64,000 bases of DNA from Colletes latitarsis (GCF_051014445.1 NW_027488365.1:3038001-3102000); one strand, 5' to 3'. Counted from the stretch's first letter, positions 1-12,800 are shown. Translations and numbers: made by a program. The notes: generated by a model not told the origin, from the letters alone.

Positions 1-1
1 T

Positions 2-177
2 CTGGGTTTTTTCTGGTTTGGATCACGTAGTAATGTGGTACCACACTGAAACAGTCGATTAAACCTGGTTTCGATCAATATTTTAGAGGATAACGCATGT
101 TAGGTCTAGGTTAGGCCTGGGATTTTCACTCATCTGGCTCATACTTTCGCATTCTTCACATACTTGTTGAACGGATC
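2..177. repeat. Representative 176-bp satellite monomer
   Basis: One full period, used as the type copy. It contains the T6 tract, two near-identical 13-bp boxes (CTGGTTTGGATCA and CTGGTTTCGATCA, 12 of 13 bases identical, 52 bp apart), the self-complementary GTGGTACCAC, an AATATTTTAGAG block, two TTAGG pentamers in the box after GCATG, and a terminal GGATCC. The length is not a multiple of three (58 codons plus two bases), so a reading frame cannot be kept from monomer to monomer. This argues against coding function. Confidence 0.93.
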
Positions 178-799
178 CTGGGTTTTTTCTGGTTTGGATC
201 ACGTAGTAATGTAGGACCACACTGAAACAGTCAATTAAACCTGGTTTCGATCAATATTTTAGAGAATAATTCATGCTAGGTCTAGGTTAGGTCTGGGATT
301 TGCTCTCATCAGGCTCATTCTTTCGCATATTTCTCATACTTGATGGCTAGATCCTGGGCTTTTTCTGGATTGCATCACGTAGTAATGAAGTACAACACTG
401 AAACAGTCAATTAAACCTGGTTTCCATCAATATCTTAGAGGACAACGCAAGTTAGGTCTGGGATAGGTCTGGGATTTTCACCCATCAGACTCATACTTTC
501 GCATTCCTCACATACTTGTTGAACTGATCCTGGGTTTTTTCTGGTTTGGATCACGTAGGAATGTGGTACCACACTGAAACAGTCGATTAAACCTGGTTTC
601 GATCAATATTTTAGAGGATAACGCAAGTTAGGTCTGGGATAGGTCTGGGATTTGACCTCATCAGACTCATACTTTCGCACACTTCACATACTTGATGAAC
701 TGATCCTGGGTTTTTTCTGGTTTGGATCACGTAGTAATGTGGTACCACACTGAAACAGTCAATTAAACCTGGTTTTGATGAATATTTTAGAGAATAATT

Positions 800-822
800 C
801 ATGTTTGGCCAGACCTAACATG
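800..822. repeat. Inverted-duplication (hairpin) monomer variant, first of 18 copies
   Basis: In this monomer type the TTAGG box is replaced by CATGTTAGG, a 5-base spacer CCAGA, then CCTAACATG, the exact reverse complement of the first arm. The monomer becomes 185 bp (9 bp longer). This first copy has one T change in the left arm. Other copies start at 2274, 5451, 6928, 8874, 11512, 13808, 15401, 16994, 18109, 35889, 39595, 44885, 46478, 48072, 52481, 58123 and 61302. Each extra 9 bp explains why several higher-order periods are multiples of 176 plus 9. None is seen between 18.2 and 35.8 kb. Confidence 0.9.
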
Positions 823-1449
823 GTTAGGTCTAGGATTTGCCCTCATCAGGCTCATACTTTCGCGTTTTTCACATACTTGTTGAACAGATCCTGGGCTTTT
901 TCTGGATTGCATCACGTAGTAATGAAGTACAACACTGAAACACTCAATTAAACCTGGTTTCCATCAATATTATTGAGGATAACGCATGTTAGGTCTAGGT
1001 TAGGCCTGGGATTTTCACTCATCAGACTCATACTTTCGCATTCTTCACATACTTGTTGAACGGATCCTGGGCTATTTCTGGATTGGATCACGTAGTAATG
1101 TGGTACCACACTGAAACAGTCAATTAAACCTGGTTTTGATCAATATTTTAGAGAATAACGCATGTTAGGTCTAGGTTAGGTCTGGGATTTTCACTCATCA
1201 GACTCATACCTTCGCATTCTTCACATACTTGTTGAACGGATCCTGGGCTATTTCTGGATTGGATCACGTAGTAATGTGGTACCACACTGAAACAGTCAAT
1301 TAAACCTGGTTTTGATCAATATTTTAGAGAATAACGCATGTTAGGTCTAGGTTAGCCCTGGGATTATCACTCATCAGACTCATACTTTCGCATTCTTCAC
1401 ATACTTGTTGAACGGATCCTGGGTTTTTTCTGGTTTGGTTCACGTAGTA

Positions 1450-1464
1450 ATGTGGTACCACACT
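1450..1464. repeat. Left target-site duplication of short LINE copy 1
   Basis: ATGTGGTACCACACT, 15 bp, repeated exactly at 1681-1695. It is ordinary satellite sequence (the KpnI palindrome region) and abuts the poly(T) end of the insertion. The last T could belong to either the duplication or the tail. Confidence 0.9.
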
Positions 1465-1680
1465 TTTTTTTTTTTTTTTTTTTTTTGTCGTGGGGAAAAT
1501 CTTCGAAAGACTCCCTCCCACCTCCTTGGGAAGAGGTGGGAGGGGTGTGTGGGATTCCCCGCGCCCGTACAACGACAGACGCGGGACCTGCCCACTAAAA
1601 ACCCCACGGTGACACTTCGGCACGCTTTGGGAGGATACCGGGAATCGCTCGAAGCATTCTTCCGGTATCCTCCCCGTGCC
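1465..1680 (-). mobile_element. 5'-truncated R1-clade LINE 3' end, short copy 1
   Basis: A 216-bp insertion on the minus strand. The plus strand shows a T run (1464-1486, poly(A) tail) and then about 194 bp that match the 3' untranslated region of the long LINE at 29284-29477 with a handful of differences. The insertion ends at CCCCGTGCC, just past a 13-bp hairpin (arms 1629-1641 and 1662-1674). It has no coding sequence. Substitutions shared with the other two short copies but not the long element (for example the base next to the tail, G at 1487 against C at 29284) point to a different source element. Private changes include GGGAAG in the C-rich hairpin loop. Poly(A) tail plus duplicated target is the signature of target-primed reverse transcription. 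Confidence 0.9.
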
Positions 1681-1695
1681 ATGTGGTACCACACT
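1681..1695. repeat. Right target-site duplication of short LINE copy 1
   Basis: Exact 15-bp repeat of 1450-1464, after which the satellite resumes with GAAACATTC. The flanking base on each side differs (A at 1449, C at 1680; T at 1465, G at 1696), which fixes the length at 15. Confidence 0.9.
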
Positions 1696-4600
1696 GAAAC
1701 ATTCAATTAAATCTGATCTTGATAAATATTTGAGAGGATAACGCATGCTAGGTTTGGGTTAAGTCTAGGATTTGCCTTCATCAGGCTCATACTTTCGCAT
1801 ATTTCTCATACTTGATGGCTAGATCCTGGGCTGTTTCTGGATTGTATCACGTAGTAATGTGGTACCACGCTGAAACAGTCGATTAAACCTGGTTTCGATC
1901 AATATTTTTGAGGATAACGCATATTAGGTCTAGGTTAGGCCGGGGATTTTCACTCATCTGACTCATACTTTCGCATTCTTCACATACTTGTTGAACGGAT
2001 CCTGGGTTTTTACTGGTTTGGATCACGTAGTAATGTGGTACCACACTGAAACATTCAATTAAACCTGGTCTTGATAAATATTTTAGAGGATAACGCATGT
2101 TAGGTCTGGGTTAGGTCTAGGATTTGCCCTCATCAGGCTCATACTTTCGCATATTTCTCATACTTCATGGCTGGATCCTGGGCTATTTCTGGATTGGATC
2201 ACGTAGTAATGTGGTACCACACTGAAACAGTCAATTAAACCTTTGGTTTTGATGAATATTTTAGAGAATAATTCATGTTAGGCCAGACCTAACATGGTTA
2301 GGTCTAGGATTTGCCCTCATCAGGCTCATACTTTCGCGTTTTTCACATACTTGTTGAACAGATCCTGGGCTTTTTCTGGATTGCATCACGTAGTAATGAA
2401 GTACAACACTGAAACACTCAATTAAACCTGGTTTCCATCAATATTATTGAGGATAACGCATGTTAGGTCTAGGTTAGGCCTGGGATTTTCACTCATCAGA
2501 CTCATATTTTCGCATTCTTCACATACTTGTTGAACAGATCATGGGTTTTTTCTGGTTTGGTTCACGTAGTAATGTGGTACCACACTGAAACAGTCGATTA
2601 AACCTGGTTTGGATCAATATTTTAGAGGATAACGCATGTTAGGTCTAGGTTAGGTTTGGGATTTTCACTCATCTGACTCATACTTTCGCATTCTTCACAT
2701 ACTTGTTGAACGGATCCTGGGTTTTTTCTGGTTTGGATCACGTAGTAATGTGGGTGCACACTGAAACAATCAATTAAACCTGGTCTTGATAAATATTTTA
2801 GAGGATAACGCATGTTAGGTCTGGGATAGGTCTGGGATTTGCCCTCATCAGACTCATACTTTCGCACACTTCACATACTCGTTGAACAGATTCTGGGTTT
2901 TTTCTGGTTTGGATCACGTAGTAATGTGGTACCACACTGAAACAGTCTATTAAACCTGGTTTCGATCAATATTTTAGAGGATAACGCATGTTAGGTCTAG
3001 GTTAGGCCTGGGATTTTCACTCATCAGGCTCATACTTTCGCATTCTTCACATACTTGTTGAACGGATCCTGGGTTTTTTCTGGTTTGGATCACGTAGTAA
3101 TGTAGGACCACACTGAAACAGTCAATTAAACCTGGTTTCGATCAATAGTTTAGAGAATAATTCATGCTAGGTCTAGGTTAGGTCTGGGATTTGCTCTCAT
3201 CAGGCTCATTCTTTCGCATATTTCTCATACTTGATGGCTAGATCCTGGGCTTTTTCTGGATTGCATCACGTAGTAATGAAGTACAACACTGAAACAGTCA
3301 ATTAAACCTGGTTTCCATCAATATCGTAGAGGACAACGCAAGTTAGGTCTGGGAGAGGTCTGGGATTTTCACTCATCAGACTCATACTTTCGCATTCCTC
3401 ACATACTTGTTGAACGGATCCTGGGTTTTTTCCGGTTTGGATCACGTAGTAATGTGGTACCACACTGAAACAGTTGATTAAACCTGGTCTCGATCAATAT
3501 TTTAGAGGATAACGCATGTTAGGTCTAGGTTTGCCCTGGGATTATCACTCATCAGACTCATACTTTCGCATTCTTCACATACTTGTTGACCGGATCCTGG
3601 GTTTTTTCTGGTTTGGTTCACGTAGTAATGTGGTACCACACTGAAACATTCAATTAAACCTGATCTTGATAAATATTTGAGAGGATAGCGCATGTTAGGT
3701 TTGGGTTAAGTCTAGGATTTGCCCTCATCAGGCTCATACTTTCGCATATTTCTCATACTTCATGGCTAGATCCTGGGTTTTTTCTGGTTTGGATCACGTA
3801 GTAATGTGGTACCACACTGAAACATTCCATGAAACCTGGTTTGGATCAGTATTTTAGAGGATGACGCATGTTAGGTCTAGGTTAGGTCGGGGATTTTCAC
3901 TCATCAGACTGATACTTTCGCATTCTTCACATACTTGTTGAACGGATCCTGGGTTTTTTCTGGTTTGGATCACGTAGTAATGTGGTACCACACTGAAACA
4001 GTCGATTAAACCTGGTTTCGATTAGTATTTTAGAGGATAACGCAAGATAAGTCTGGGATAGGTCTGGGATTTGACCTCATCAGACTCATACTTTCGCGTT
4101 TTTCACATACTTGTTGAACAGATCCTGGGTTTTTTCTGGTTTGGATCACGTAGTAGTGTGGTACCACACTGAAACAGTCCATTAAACCTGCTTGCGATCA
4201 ATATTTTAGAGGATAACGCGTGTTAGGTCTGGGTTAGGTCCAGGATTTGCCCTCATCAGGCTCATACTTTCGCATATTTCTCATACTTCATGACTAGATC
4301 CTTTGCTTTTTCTGGATTGTATCACGTAGTAATGAAGTACAACACTGAAACAGTCAATTAAACCTGGTTTCCATCAATATCTTAGAGGACAACGCAAGTT
4401 AGGTCTGGGATAGGTCTTGGACTTGCCCTCACCAGGCTCATACTTTCGCGTTTTTCACATACTTGTTGAACAGATCCTGGTTTTTTTCTGGTTTGGATCA
4501 CGTAGTAGTGTGGTACCACACTGAAACAGTCCATTAAACCTGGTTTGGATCAATATTTTAGAGGATAACGCATGTTAGGTCTAGGTTAGATTTGGGATTT

Positions 4601-6100
4601 TCATTCATCAGACTCATACTTTCGCATTCTTCACATACTTGTTGAACGGATCCTGGGTTTTTTCTGGTTTGGATCACGTAGTAATGTGGGTCCACACTGA
4701 AACAATCAATTAAACCTGGTCTTGATAAATATTTTAGAGGATAACGCATGTTAGGTCTGGGATAGGTCTGGGATTTGCCCTCATCAGACTCATACTTTCG
4801 CACACTTCACATACTCGTTGAACAGATTCTGGGTTTTTTCTGGTTTGGATCACGTAGTAATGTGGTACCACACTGAAACAGTCGATTAAACCTGGTTTCG
4901 ATCAATATTTTAGAGGATAACGCTTGTTAGGTCTAGGTTAGGCCTGGGATTTTCACTCATCAGGCTCATACTTTCGCATTCTTCACATACTTGTTGAACG
5001 GATCCTGGGTTTTTTCTGGTTTGGATCACGTAGTAATGTAGGACCACACTGAAACAGTCAATTAAACCTGGTTTCAATCAATATTTTAGAGAATAATTCA
5101 TGCTAGGTCTAGGTTAGGTCTGGGATTTGCTCTCATCAGGCTCATTCTTTCGCATATTTCTCATACTTGATGGCTAGATCCTGGGCTTTTTCTGGATTGC
5201 ATCACGTAGTAATGAAGTACAACACTGAAACAGTCAATTAAACCTGGTTTCCATCAATATCTTAGAGGACAACGCAAGTTAGGTCTGGGATAGGTCTGGG
5301 ATTTTCACCCATCAGACTCATACTTTCGCATTCCTCACATACTTGTTGAACTGATCCTGGGTTTTTTCTGGTTTGGATCACGTAGTAATGTGGTACCACA
5401 CTGAAACAGTCAATTAAACCTGGTTTTGATGAATATTTTAGAGAATAATTCATGTTAGGCCAGACCTAACATGGTTAGGTCTAGGATTTGCCCTCATCAG
5501 GCTCATACTTTCGCGTTTTTCACATACTTGTTGAACAGATCCTGGGCTTTTTCTGGATTGCATCACGTAGTAATGAAGTACAACACTGAAACACTCAATT
5601 AAACCTGGTTTCCATCAATATTATTGAGGATAACGCATGTTAGCTCTAGGTTAGCCCTGGGATTATCACTCATCAGACTCATACTTTCGCATTCTTCACA
5701 TACTTGTTGACCGGATCCTGGGTTTTTTCTGGTTTGGTTCACGTAGTAATGTGGTACCACACTGAAACAGTCAATTAAACCTGGTTTTGATCAATATTTT
5801 AGAGAATAACGCATGTTAGGTCTAGGTTAGGTCTGGGATTTTCACTCATCAGACTCATACCTTCGCATTCTTCACATACTTGTTGAACGGATCCTGGGCT
5901 ATTTCTGGATTGGATCACGTAGTAATGTGGTACCACACCGAAACAGTCAATTAAACCTGGTTTTGATCAATATTTTAGAGAATAACGCATGTTAGGTCTA
6001 GGTTAGCCCTGGGATTATCACTCATCAGACTCATACTTTCGCATTCTTCACATACTTGTTGAACGGATCCTGGGTTTTTCCTGGTTTGGTTCACGTAGTA

Positions 6101-6115
6101 ATGTGGTACCACACT
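6101..6115. repeat. Left target-site duplication of short LINE copy 2
   Basis: ATGTGGTACCACACT, identical in sequence and monomer position to the duplication around copy 1. It is repeated at 6335-6349. Confidence 0.9.
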
Positions 6116-6334
6116 TTTTTTTTTTTTTTTTTTTTTTTTTGTCGTGGGGAAAATCTTCGAAAGACTCCCTCCCACCTCCTTGGGGAGAGGTGGGAGGGGT
6201 GTGTGGGATTCCCCGCGCACGTACAACGACAGACGCGGGACCTACCCACTAAAATCCCCACGGTGACACTTCGGCACGCTTTGGGAGGATACCGGGAATC
6301 GCTCGAAGCATTCTTCCGGTATCCTCCCCGTGCC
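6116..6334 (-). mobile_element. 5'-truncated R1-clade LINE 3' end, short copy 2
   Basis: A 219-bp minus-strand insertion with the same 5' truncation point, orientation, target phase and duplication as copy 1. The T run spans 6115-6140. Private differences include a C-to-A change in the CGCGCCCGTAC segment and AAAATCCCC in place of AAAAACCCC. The flanking satellite also matches copy 1 for more than a kilobase on each side, so this copy arose by duplication of an array segment and not by a second retrotransposition. Confidence 0.9.
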
Positions 6335-6349
6335 ATGTGGTACCACACT
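6335..6349. repeat. Right target-site duplication of short LINE copy 2
   Basis: Exact 15-bp match to 6101-6115. Satellite sequence continues with GAAACATTC. Confidence 0.9.
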
Positions 6350-9300
6350 GAAACATTCAATTAAATCTGATCTTGATAAATATTTGAGAGGATAACGCAT
6401 GTTAGGTTTGGGTTAAGTCTAGGATTTGCCTTCATCAGGCTCATACTTTCGCATATTTCTCATACTTGATGGCTAGATCCTGGGCTGTTTCTGGATTGTA
6501 TCACGTAGTAATGTGGTACCACGCTGAAACAGTCGATTAAACCTGGTTTCGATCAATATTTTTGAGGATAACGCATATTAGGTCTAGGGTAGGCCGGGGA
6601 TTTTCACTCATCAGACTCATACTTTCGCATTCTTCACATACTTGTTGAACGGATCCTGGGTTTTTACTGGTTTGGATCACGCAGTAATGTGGTACCACAC
6701 TGAAACATTCAATTAAACCTGGTCTTGATAAATATTTTAGAGGATAACGCATGTTAGGTCTGGGTTAGGTCTAGGATTTGCCCTCATCAGGCTCATACTT
6801 TCGCATATTTCTCATACTTCATGGCTGGATCCTGGGCTATTTCTGGATTGGATCACGTAGTAATGTGGTACCACACTGAAACAGTCAATTAAACCTTTGG
6901 TTTTGATGAATATTTTAGAGAATAATTCATGTTAGGCCAGACCTAACATGGTTAGGTCTAGGATTTGCCCTCATCAGGCTCATACTTTCGCGTTTTTCAC
7001 ATACTTGTTAAACAGATCCTGGGCTTTTTCTGGATTGCATCACGTAGTAATGAAGTACAACACTGAAACACTCAATTAAACCTGGTTTCCATCAATATTA
7101 TTGAGGATAACGCATGTTAGGTCTAGGTTAGGCCTGGGATTTTCACTCATCAGACCCATACTTTCGCATTCTTCACATACTTGTTGAACGGATCCTGGGC
7201 TATTTCTGGATTGGATCACGTAGTAATGTGGTACCACACTGAAACAGTTAATTAAACCTGGTTTTGATCAATATTTTAGAGAATAACGCATGTTAGGTCT
7301 AGGTTAGGTTTGGGATTTTCACTCATCAGACTCATACTTTCGCATTCTTCACATACTTGTTGAACGGATCCTGGGTTTTTTCTGGTTTGGATCACGTAGT
7401 AATGTGGTACCACACTGAAACAGTCCATTAAACCTGCTTGCGATCAATATTTTAGAGGATAACGCGTGTTAGGTCTGGGACTAGGTCCAGGATTTGCCCT
7501 CATCAGGCTCATTCTTTCGCATATTTCTCAAACTTGATTGCTAGATCCTGGGCTTTTTCTGGATTGCATCACGTAGTAATGTGGTACCACACTGAAACAT
7601 TCAATTAAACCTGGTCTTGATAAATATTTTCGAGGATAACGCATGTTAGGTCTGGGTTAGGTCTAGGATTTGCCCTCATCAGGCTCATACTTTCGCATAT
7701 TTCTCATACTTCGTGGCTAGATCCTTTGCTTTTTCTGGATTGTATCACGTAGTAATGAAGTACAACACTGAAACAGTCAATTAAACCTGGTTTCCATCAA
7801 TATCTTAGAGGACAACCCAAGTTAGGTCTGGGATAGGTCTTGGACTTGCCCTCACCAGGCTCATACTTTCGCGTTTTTCACATACTTGTTGAACAGATCC
7901 TGGGTTTTTTCTGGTTTGGATCACGTAGTAGTGTGGTACCACACTGAAACAGTCCATTAAACCTGGTTTGGATCAATATTTTAGAGGATAACGCATGTTA
8001 GGTCTAGGTTAGATTTGGGATTTTCATTCATCAGACTCATACTTTCGCATTCTTCACATACTTGTTGAACGGATCCTGGGTTTTTTCTGGTTTGGATCAC
8101 TTAGTAATGTGGGTCCACACTGAAACAATCAATTAAACCTGGTCTTGATAAATATTTTAGAGGATAACGCATGTTAGGACTGGGATAGGTCTGGGATTTG
8201 CCCTCATCAGACTCATACTTTCGCACACTTCACATACTCGTTGAACAGATTCTGGGTTTTTTCTGGTTTGGATCACGTAGTAATGTAGGACCACACTGAA
8301 ACAGTCAAATAAACCTGGTTTCGATCAATATTTTAGAGAATAATTCATGCTAGGTCTAGGTTAGGTCTGGGATTTGCTCTCATCAGGCTCATTCTTTCGC
8401 ATATTTCTCATACTTGATGGCTAGATCCTGGGCTTTTTCTGGATTGCATCACGTAGTAATGAAGTACAACACTGAAACAGCCAATTAAACCTGGTTTCCA
8501 TCAATATCTTAGAGGACAACGCAAGTTAGGTCTGGGATAGGTCTGGGATTTTCACCCATCAGACTCATACTTTCGCATTCCTCACATACTTGTTGAACTG
8601 ATCCTGGGTTTTTTCTGGTTTGGATCACGTAGGAATGTGGTACCACACTGAAACAGTCGATTAAACCTGGTTTCGATCAATATTTTAGAGGATAACGCAA
8701 GTTAGGTCTGGGATAGGTCTGGTATTTGACCTCATCAGACTCATACTTTCGCACACTTCACATACTTGTTGAACTGATCCTGGGTTTTTTCTGGTTTGGA
8801 TCACGTAGTAATGTGGTACCACACTGAAACAGTCAATTAAACCTGGTTTTGATGAATATTTTAGAGAATAATTCATGTTAGGCCAGACCTAACATGGTTA
8901 GGTCTAGGATTTGCCCTCATCAGGCTCATACTTTCGCGTTTTTCACATACTTGTTGAACAGATCCTGGGCTTTTTCTGGATTGCATCACGTAGTAATGAA
9001 GTACAACACTGAAACACTCAATTAAACCTGGTTTCCATCAATATTATTGAGGATAACGCATGTTAGGTCTAGGTTAGGCCTGGGATTTTCACTCATCAGA
9101 CTCATACTTTCGCATTCTTCACATACTTGTTGAACGGATCCTGGGCTATTTCTGGATTGGATCACGTAGTAATGTGGTACCACACTGAAACAGTCAATTA
9201 AACCTGGTTTTGATCAATATTTTAGAGAATAACGCATGTTAGGTCTAGGTTAGGTCTGGGATTTTCACTCATCAGACTCATACCTTCGCATTCTTCACAT

Positions 9301-12300
9301 ACTTGTTGAACGGATCCTGGGCTATTTCTGGATTGGATCACGTAGTAATGTGGTACCACACTGAAACAGTCAATTAAACCTGGTTTTGATCAATATTTTA
9401 GAGAATAACGCATGTTAGGTCTAGGTTAGCCCTGGGATTATCACTCATCAGACTCATACTTTCGCATTCTTCACATACTTGTTGAACGGATCCTGGGTTT
9501 TTTCTGGTTTGGTTCACGTAGTAATGTGGTACCACACTGAAACACTCGATTAAACCTGGTTTCCATCAATATTATTGAGGATAACGCATGTTAGGTCTAG
9601 GTTAGGCCTGGGATTTTCACTCATCAGACTCATATTTTCGCATTCTTCACATACTTGTTGAACAGATCATGGGTTTTTTCTGGTTTGGTTCACGTAGTAA
9701 TGTGGTACCACACTCAAACAGTCGATTAAACCTGGTTTGGATCAATATTTTAGAGGATAACGCATGTTAGGTCTAGGTTAGGTTTGGGATTTTCACTCAT
9801 CTGACTCATACTTTCGCATTCTTCACATACTTGTTGAACGGATCCTGGGTTTTTTCTGGTTTGGATCACGTAGTAATGTGGGTCCACACTGAAACAATCA
9901 ATTAAACCTGGTCTTGATAAATATTTTAGAGGATAACGCAAGATAAGTCTGGGATAGGTCTGGGATTTGACCTCATCAGACTCATACTTTCGCGTTTTTC
10001 ACATACTTGTTGAACGGATCCTGGGTTTTTTCTGGTTTGGATCACGTAGTAGTGTGGTACCACACTGAAACAGTTGATTAAACCTGGTCTCGATCAATAT
10101 TTTAGAGGATAACGCATGTTAGGTCTAGGTTAGCCCTGGGATTATCACTCATCAGACTCATACTTTCGCATTCTTCACATACTTGTTGACCGGATCCTGG
10201 GTTTTTTCTGGTTTGGTTCACGTAGTAATGTGGTACCACACTGAAACATTCAATTAAACCTGATCTTGATAAATATTTGAGAGGATAGCGCATGTTAGGT
10301 TTGGGTTAAGTCTAGGATTTGCCCTCATCAGGCTCATACTTTCGTATATTTCTCATACTTCATGGCTAGATCCCGGGTTTTTTCTGGTTTGGATCACGTA
10401 GTAGTGTGATACCACACTGAAACATTCCATTAAACCTGGTTTGAATCAATATTTTAGAGGATAACGCATGTTAGGTCTGGGTTAGGTCCAGGATTTGCCC
10501 TCATCAGGCTCATTCTTTCGCATATTTCTCAAACTTGATTGCTAGATCCTGGGCTTTTTCTGGATTGCATCAGGTAGTAATGTGGTACCACACTGAAACA
10601 TTCAATTAAACCTGGTCTTGATAAATATTTTCGAGGATAACGCATGTTAGGTCTGGGTTAGGTCTAGGATTTGCCCTCATCAGGCTCATACTTTCGCATA
10701 TTTCTCATACTTCATGGCTAGATCCTTTGCTTTTTCTGGATTGTATCACGTAGTAATGAAGTACAACACTGAAACAGTCAATTAAACGTGGTTTCCATCA
10801 ATATCTTAGAGGACAACGCAAGTTAGGTCTGGGATAGGTCTTGGACTTGCCCTCACCAGGCTCATACTTTCGCGTTTTTCGCATACTTGTTGAACAGATC
10901 CTGGGTTTTTTCTGGTTTGGATCACGTAGTAGTGTGGTACCACACTGAAACAGTCCATTAAACCTGGTTTGGATCAATATTTTAGAGGATAACGCATGTT
11001 AGGTCAAGGTTAGGTTTGGGATTTTCACTCATCAGACTCATACTTTCGCATTCTTCACATACTTGTTGAACGGATCCTGGGTTTTTTCTGGTTTGGATCA
11101 CGTAGTAATGTGGGTCCAGACTGAAACAATCAATTAAACCTGGTCTTGATAAATATTTTAGAGGATAACGCATGTTAGGTCTGGGATTTGCCCTCATCAG
11201 ACTCATACTTTCGCACACTTCACATACTCGTTGAACAGATTCTGGGTTTTTTCTGGTTTGGATCACGTAGTAATGTGGTACCACACTGAAACAGTCGATT
11301 AAACCTGGTTTCGATCAATATTTTAGAGGATAACGCATGTTAGGTCTAGGGTAGCCCTGGGATTTTCACTCATCAGACTCATACTTTCGCATTCTTCACA
11401 TACTTGTTGAACTGATCCTGGGTTTTTTCTGGTTTGGATCACGTAGTAATGTGGTACCACACTGAAACAGTCAATTAAACCTGGTTTTGATGAATATTTT
11501 AGAGAATAATTCATGTTAGGCCAGACCTAACATGGTTAGGTCTAGGATTTGCCTCATCAGGCTCATACTTTCGCGTTTTTCACATACTTGTTGAACAGAT
11601 CCTGGGCTTTTTCTGGATTGCATCACGTAGTAATGAAGTACAACACTGAAACACTCAATTAAACCTGGTTTCGATCAATATTTTAGAGGATAACGCATGT
11701 TAGGTCTAGGGTAGCCCTGGGATTTTCACCCATCAGACTCATACTTTCGCATTCCTCACATACTTGTTGAACTGATCCTGGGTTTTTTCTGGTTTGGATT
11801 ACGTAGTAATGTGGTACCACACTGAAACAGTCGATTAAACCTGGTTTCGATCAATATTTTAGAGGATAACGCATGTAAGGTCTAGGTTAGCCCTGGGATT
11901 TTCACTCATCAGACTCATACTTTCGCATTCTTCACATACTTGTTAAACTGATCCTGGGTTTTTTCTGGTTTGGATCACGTAGTAATGTGGTACCACACTG
12001 AAACAGTCAATTAAACCTGGTTTTGATCAATATTTTAGAGAATAACGCATGTTAGGTCTAGGTTAGCCCTGGGATTATCACTCATCAGACTCATACTTTC
12101 GCATTCTTCACATACTTGTTGAACGGATCCTGGGTTTTTTCTGGTTTGGTTCACGTAGTAATGTGGTACCACACTGAAACATTCAATTAAACCTGATCTT
12201 GATAAATATTTGAGAGGATAACGCATGTTAGGTTTGGGTTAAGTCTAGGATTTGCCTTCATCAGGCTCATACTTTCGCATATTTCTCATACTTGATGGCT

Positions 12301-12800
12301 AGATCCTGGGCTGTTTCTGGATTGTATCACGTAGTAATGTGGTACCACGCTGAAACAGTCGATTAAACCTGGTTTCGATCAATATTTTTGAGGATAACGC
12401 ATATTAGGTCTAGGTTAGGCCGGGGATTTTCACTCATCAGACTCATACTTTCGCATTCTTCACATACTTGTTGAACGGATCCTGGGCTATTTCTGGATTG
12501 GATCACGTAGTAATGTGGTACCACACTGAAACAGTCAATTAAACCTGGTTTTGATCAATATTTTAGAGAATAACGCGTGTTAGGTCTAGGTTAGGTCTGG
12601 GATTTTCACTCATCAGACTCATACCTTCGCATTCTTCACATACTTGTTGAACGGATCCTGGGCTATTTCTGGATTGGATCACGTAGTAATGTGGTACCAC
12701 ACTGAAACAGTCAATTAAACCTGGGTTTCATCAATATTTTAGAGAATAACGCATGTTAGGTCTAGGTTAGGTCTGGGATTTTCACTCATCAGACTCATAC
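6335..12800. repeat. 176-bp satellite array, mixed monomer types
   Basis: About 36 monomers. The stretch 8.27-9.52 kb matches about 200-1,450 at an offset of 8,074, including the hairpin variant at 8874. That match stops at the point where the short LINE sits in copies 1 and 2. A monomer near 11,170 lacks 11 bp of the repeated AGGTCTGGGAT motif (a deletion between short direct repeats). Hairpin variants are at 6928, 8874 and 11512. Nothing resembling a gene is seen. Confidence 0.92.

Larger units (their letters stand above)
1..1464. repeat. 176-bp satellite array, left edge
   Basis: Head-to-tail satellite monomers; the T-tract landmark near base 2 recurs near base 178, giving a period of 176. 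Base 1 falls inside a monomer, so the array continues to the left. Landmarks in the first monomer: CTGGTTTGGATCA at 13-25, the KpnI palindrome at about 35-44, CTGGTTTCGATCA at 65-77, the TTAGG-rich box at about 100-117, and GGATCC near 173. Bases 1-530 and about 700-1,464 match 4,828-5,357 and about 5,351-6,115. The right-hand copy therefore lacks one monomer. No coding potential is supported. Confidence 0.95.
1681..6115. repeat. 176-bp satellite array between short LINE copies 1 and 2
   Basis: About 25 monomers of mixed types. Bases to about 2,538 match the stretch after copy 2 up to about 7,192 (offset 4,654, three more than upstream because copy 2 is 3 bp longer). Hairpin-variant monomers occur at 2274 and 5451. 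The one at 2274 also carries a 2-bp CTTTGG expansion just upstream, shared with 6.90, 18.08 and 61.27 kb. No gene is present. Confidence 0.93.

Noticed and set aside
1405..1746. Open frames spanning the short LINE copies on both strands (also near 6.1-6.3 and 17.5-17.9 kb)
   Set aside because: They read through poly(T) or poly(A) and through the insertion junctions (poly-Phe or poly-Lys runs), so they are chance frames.
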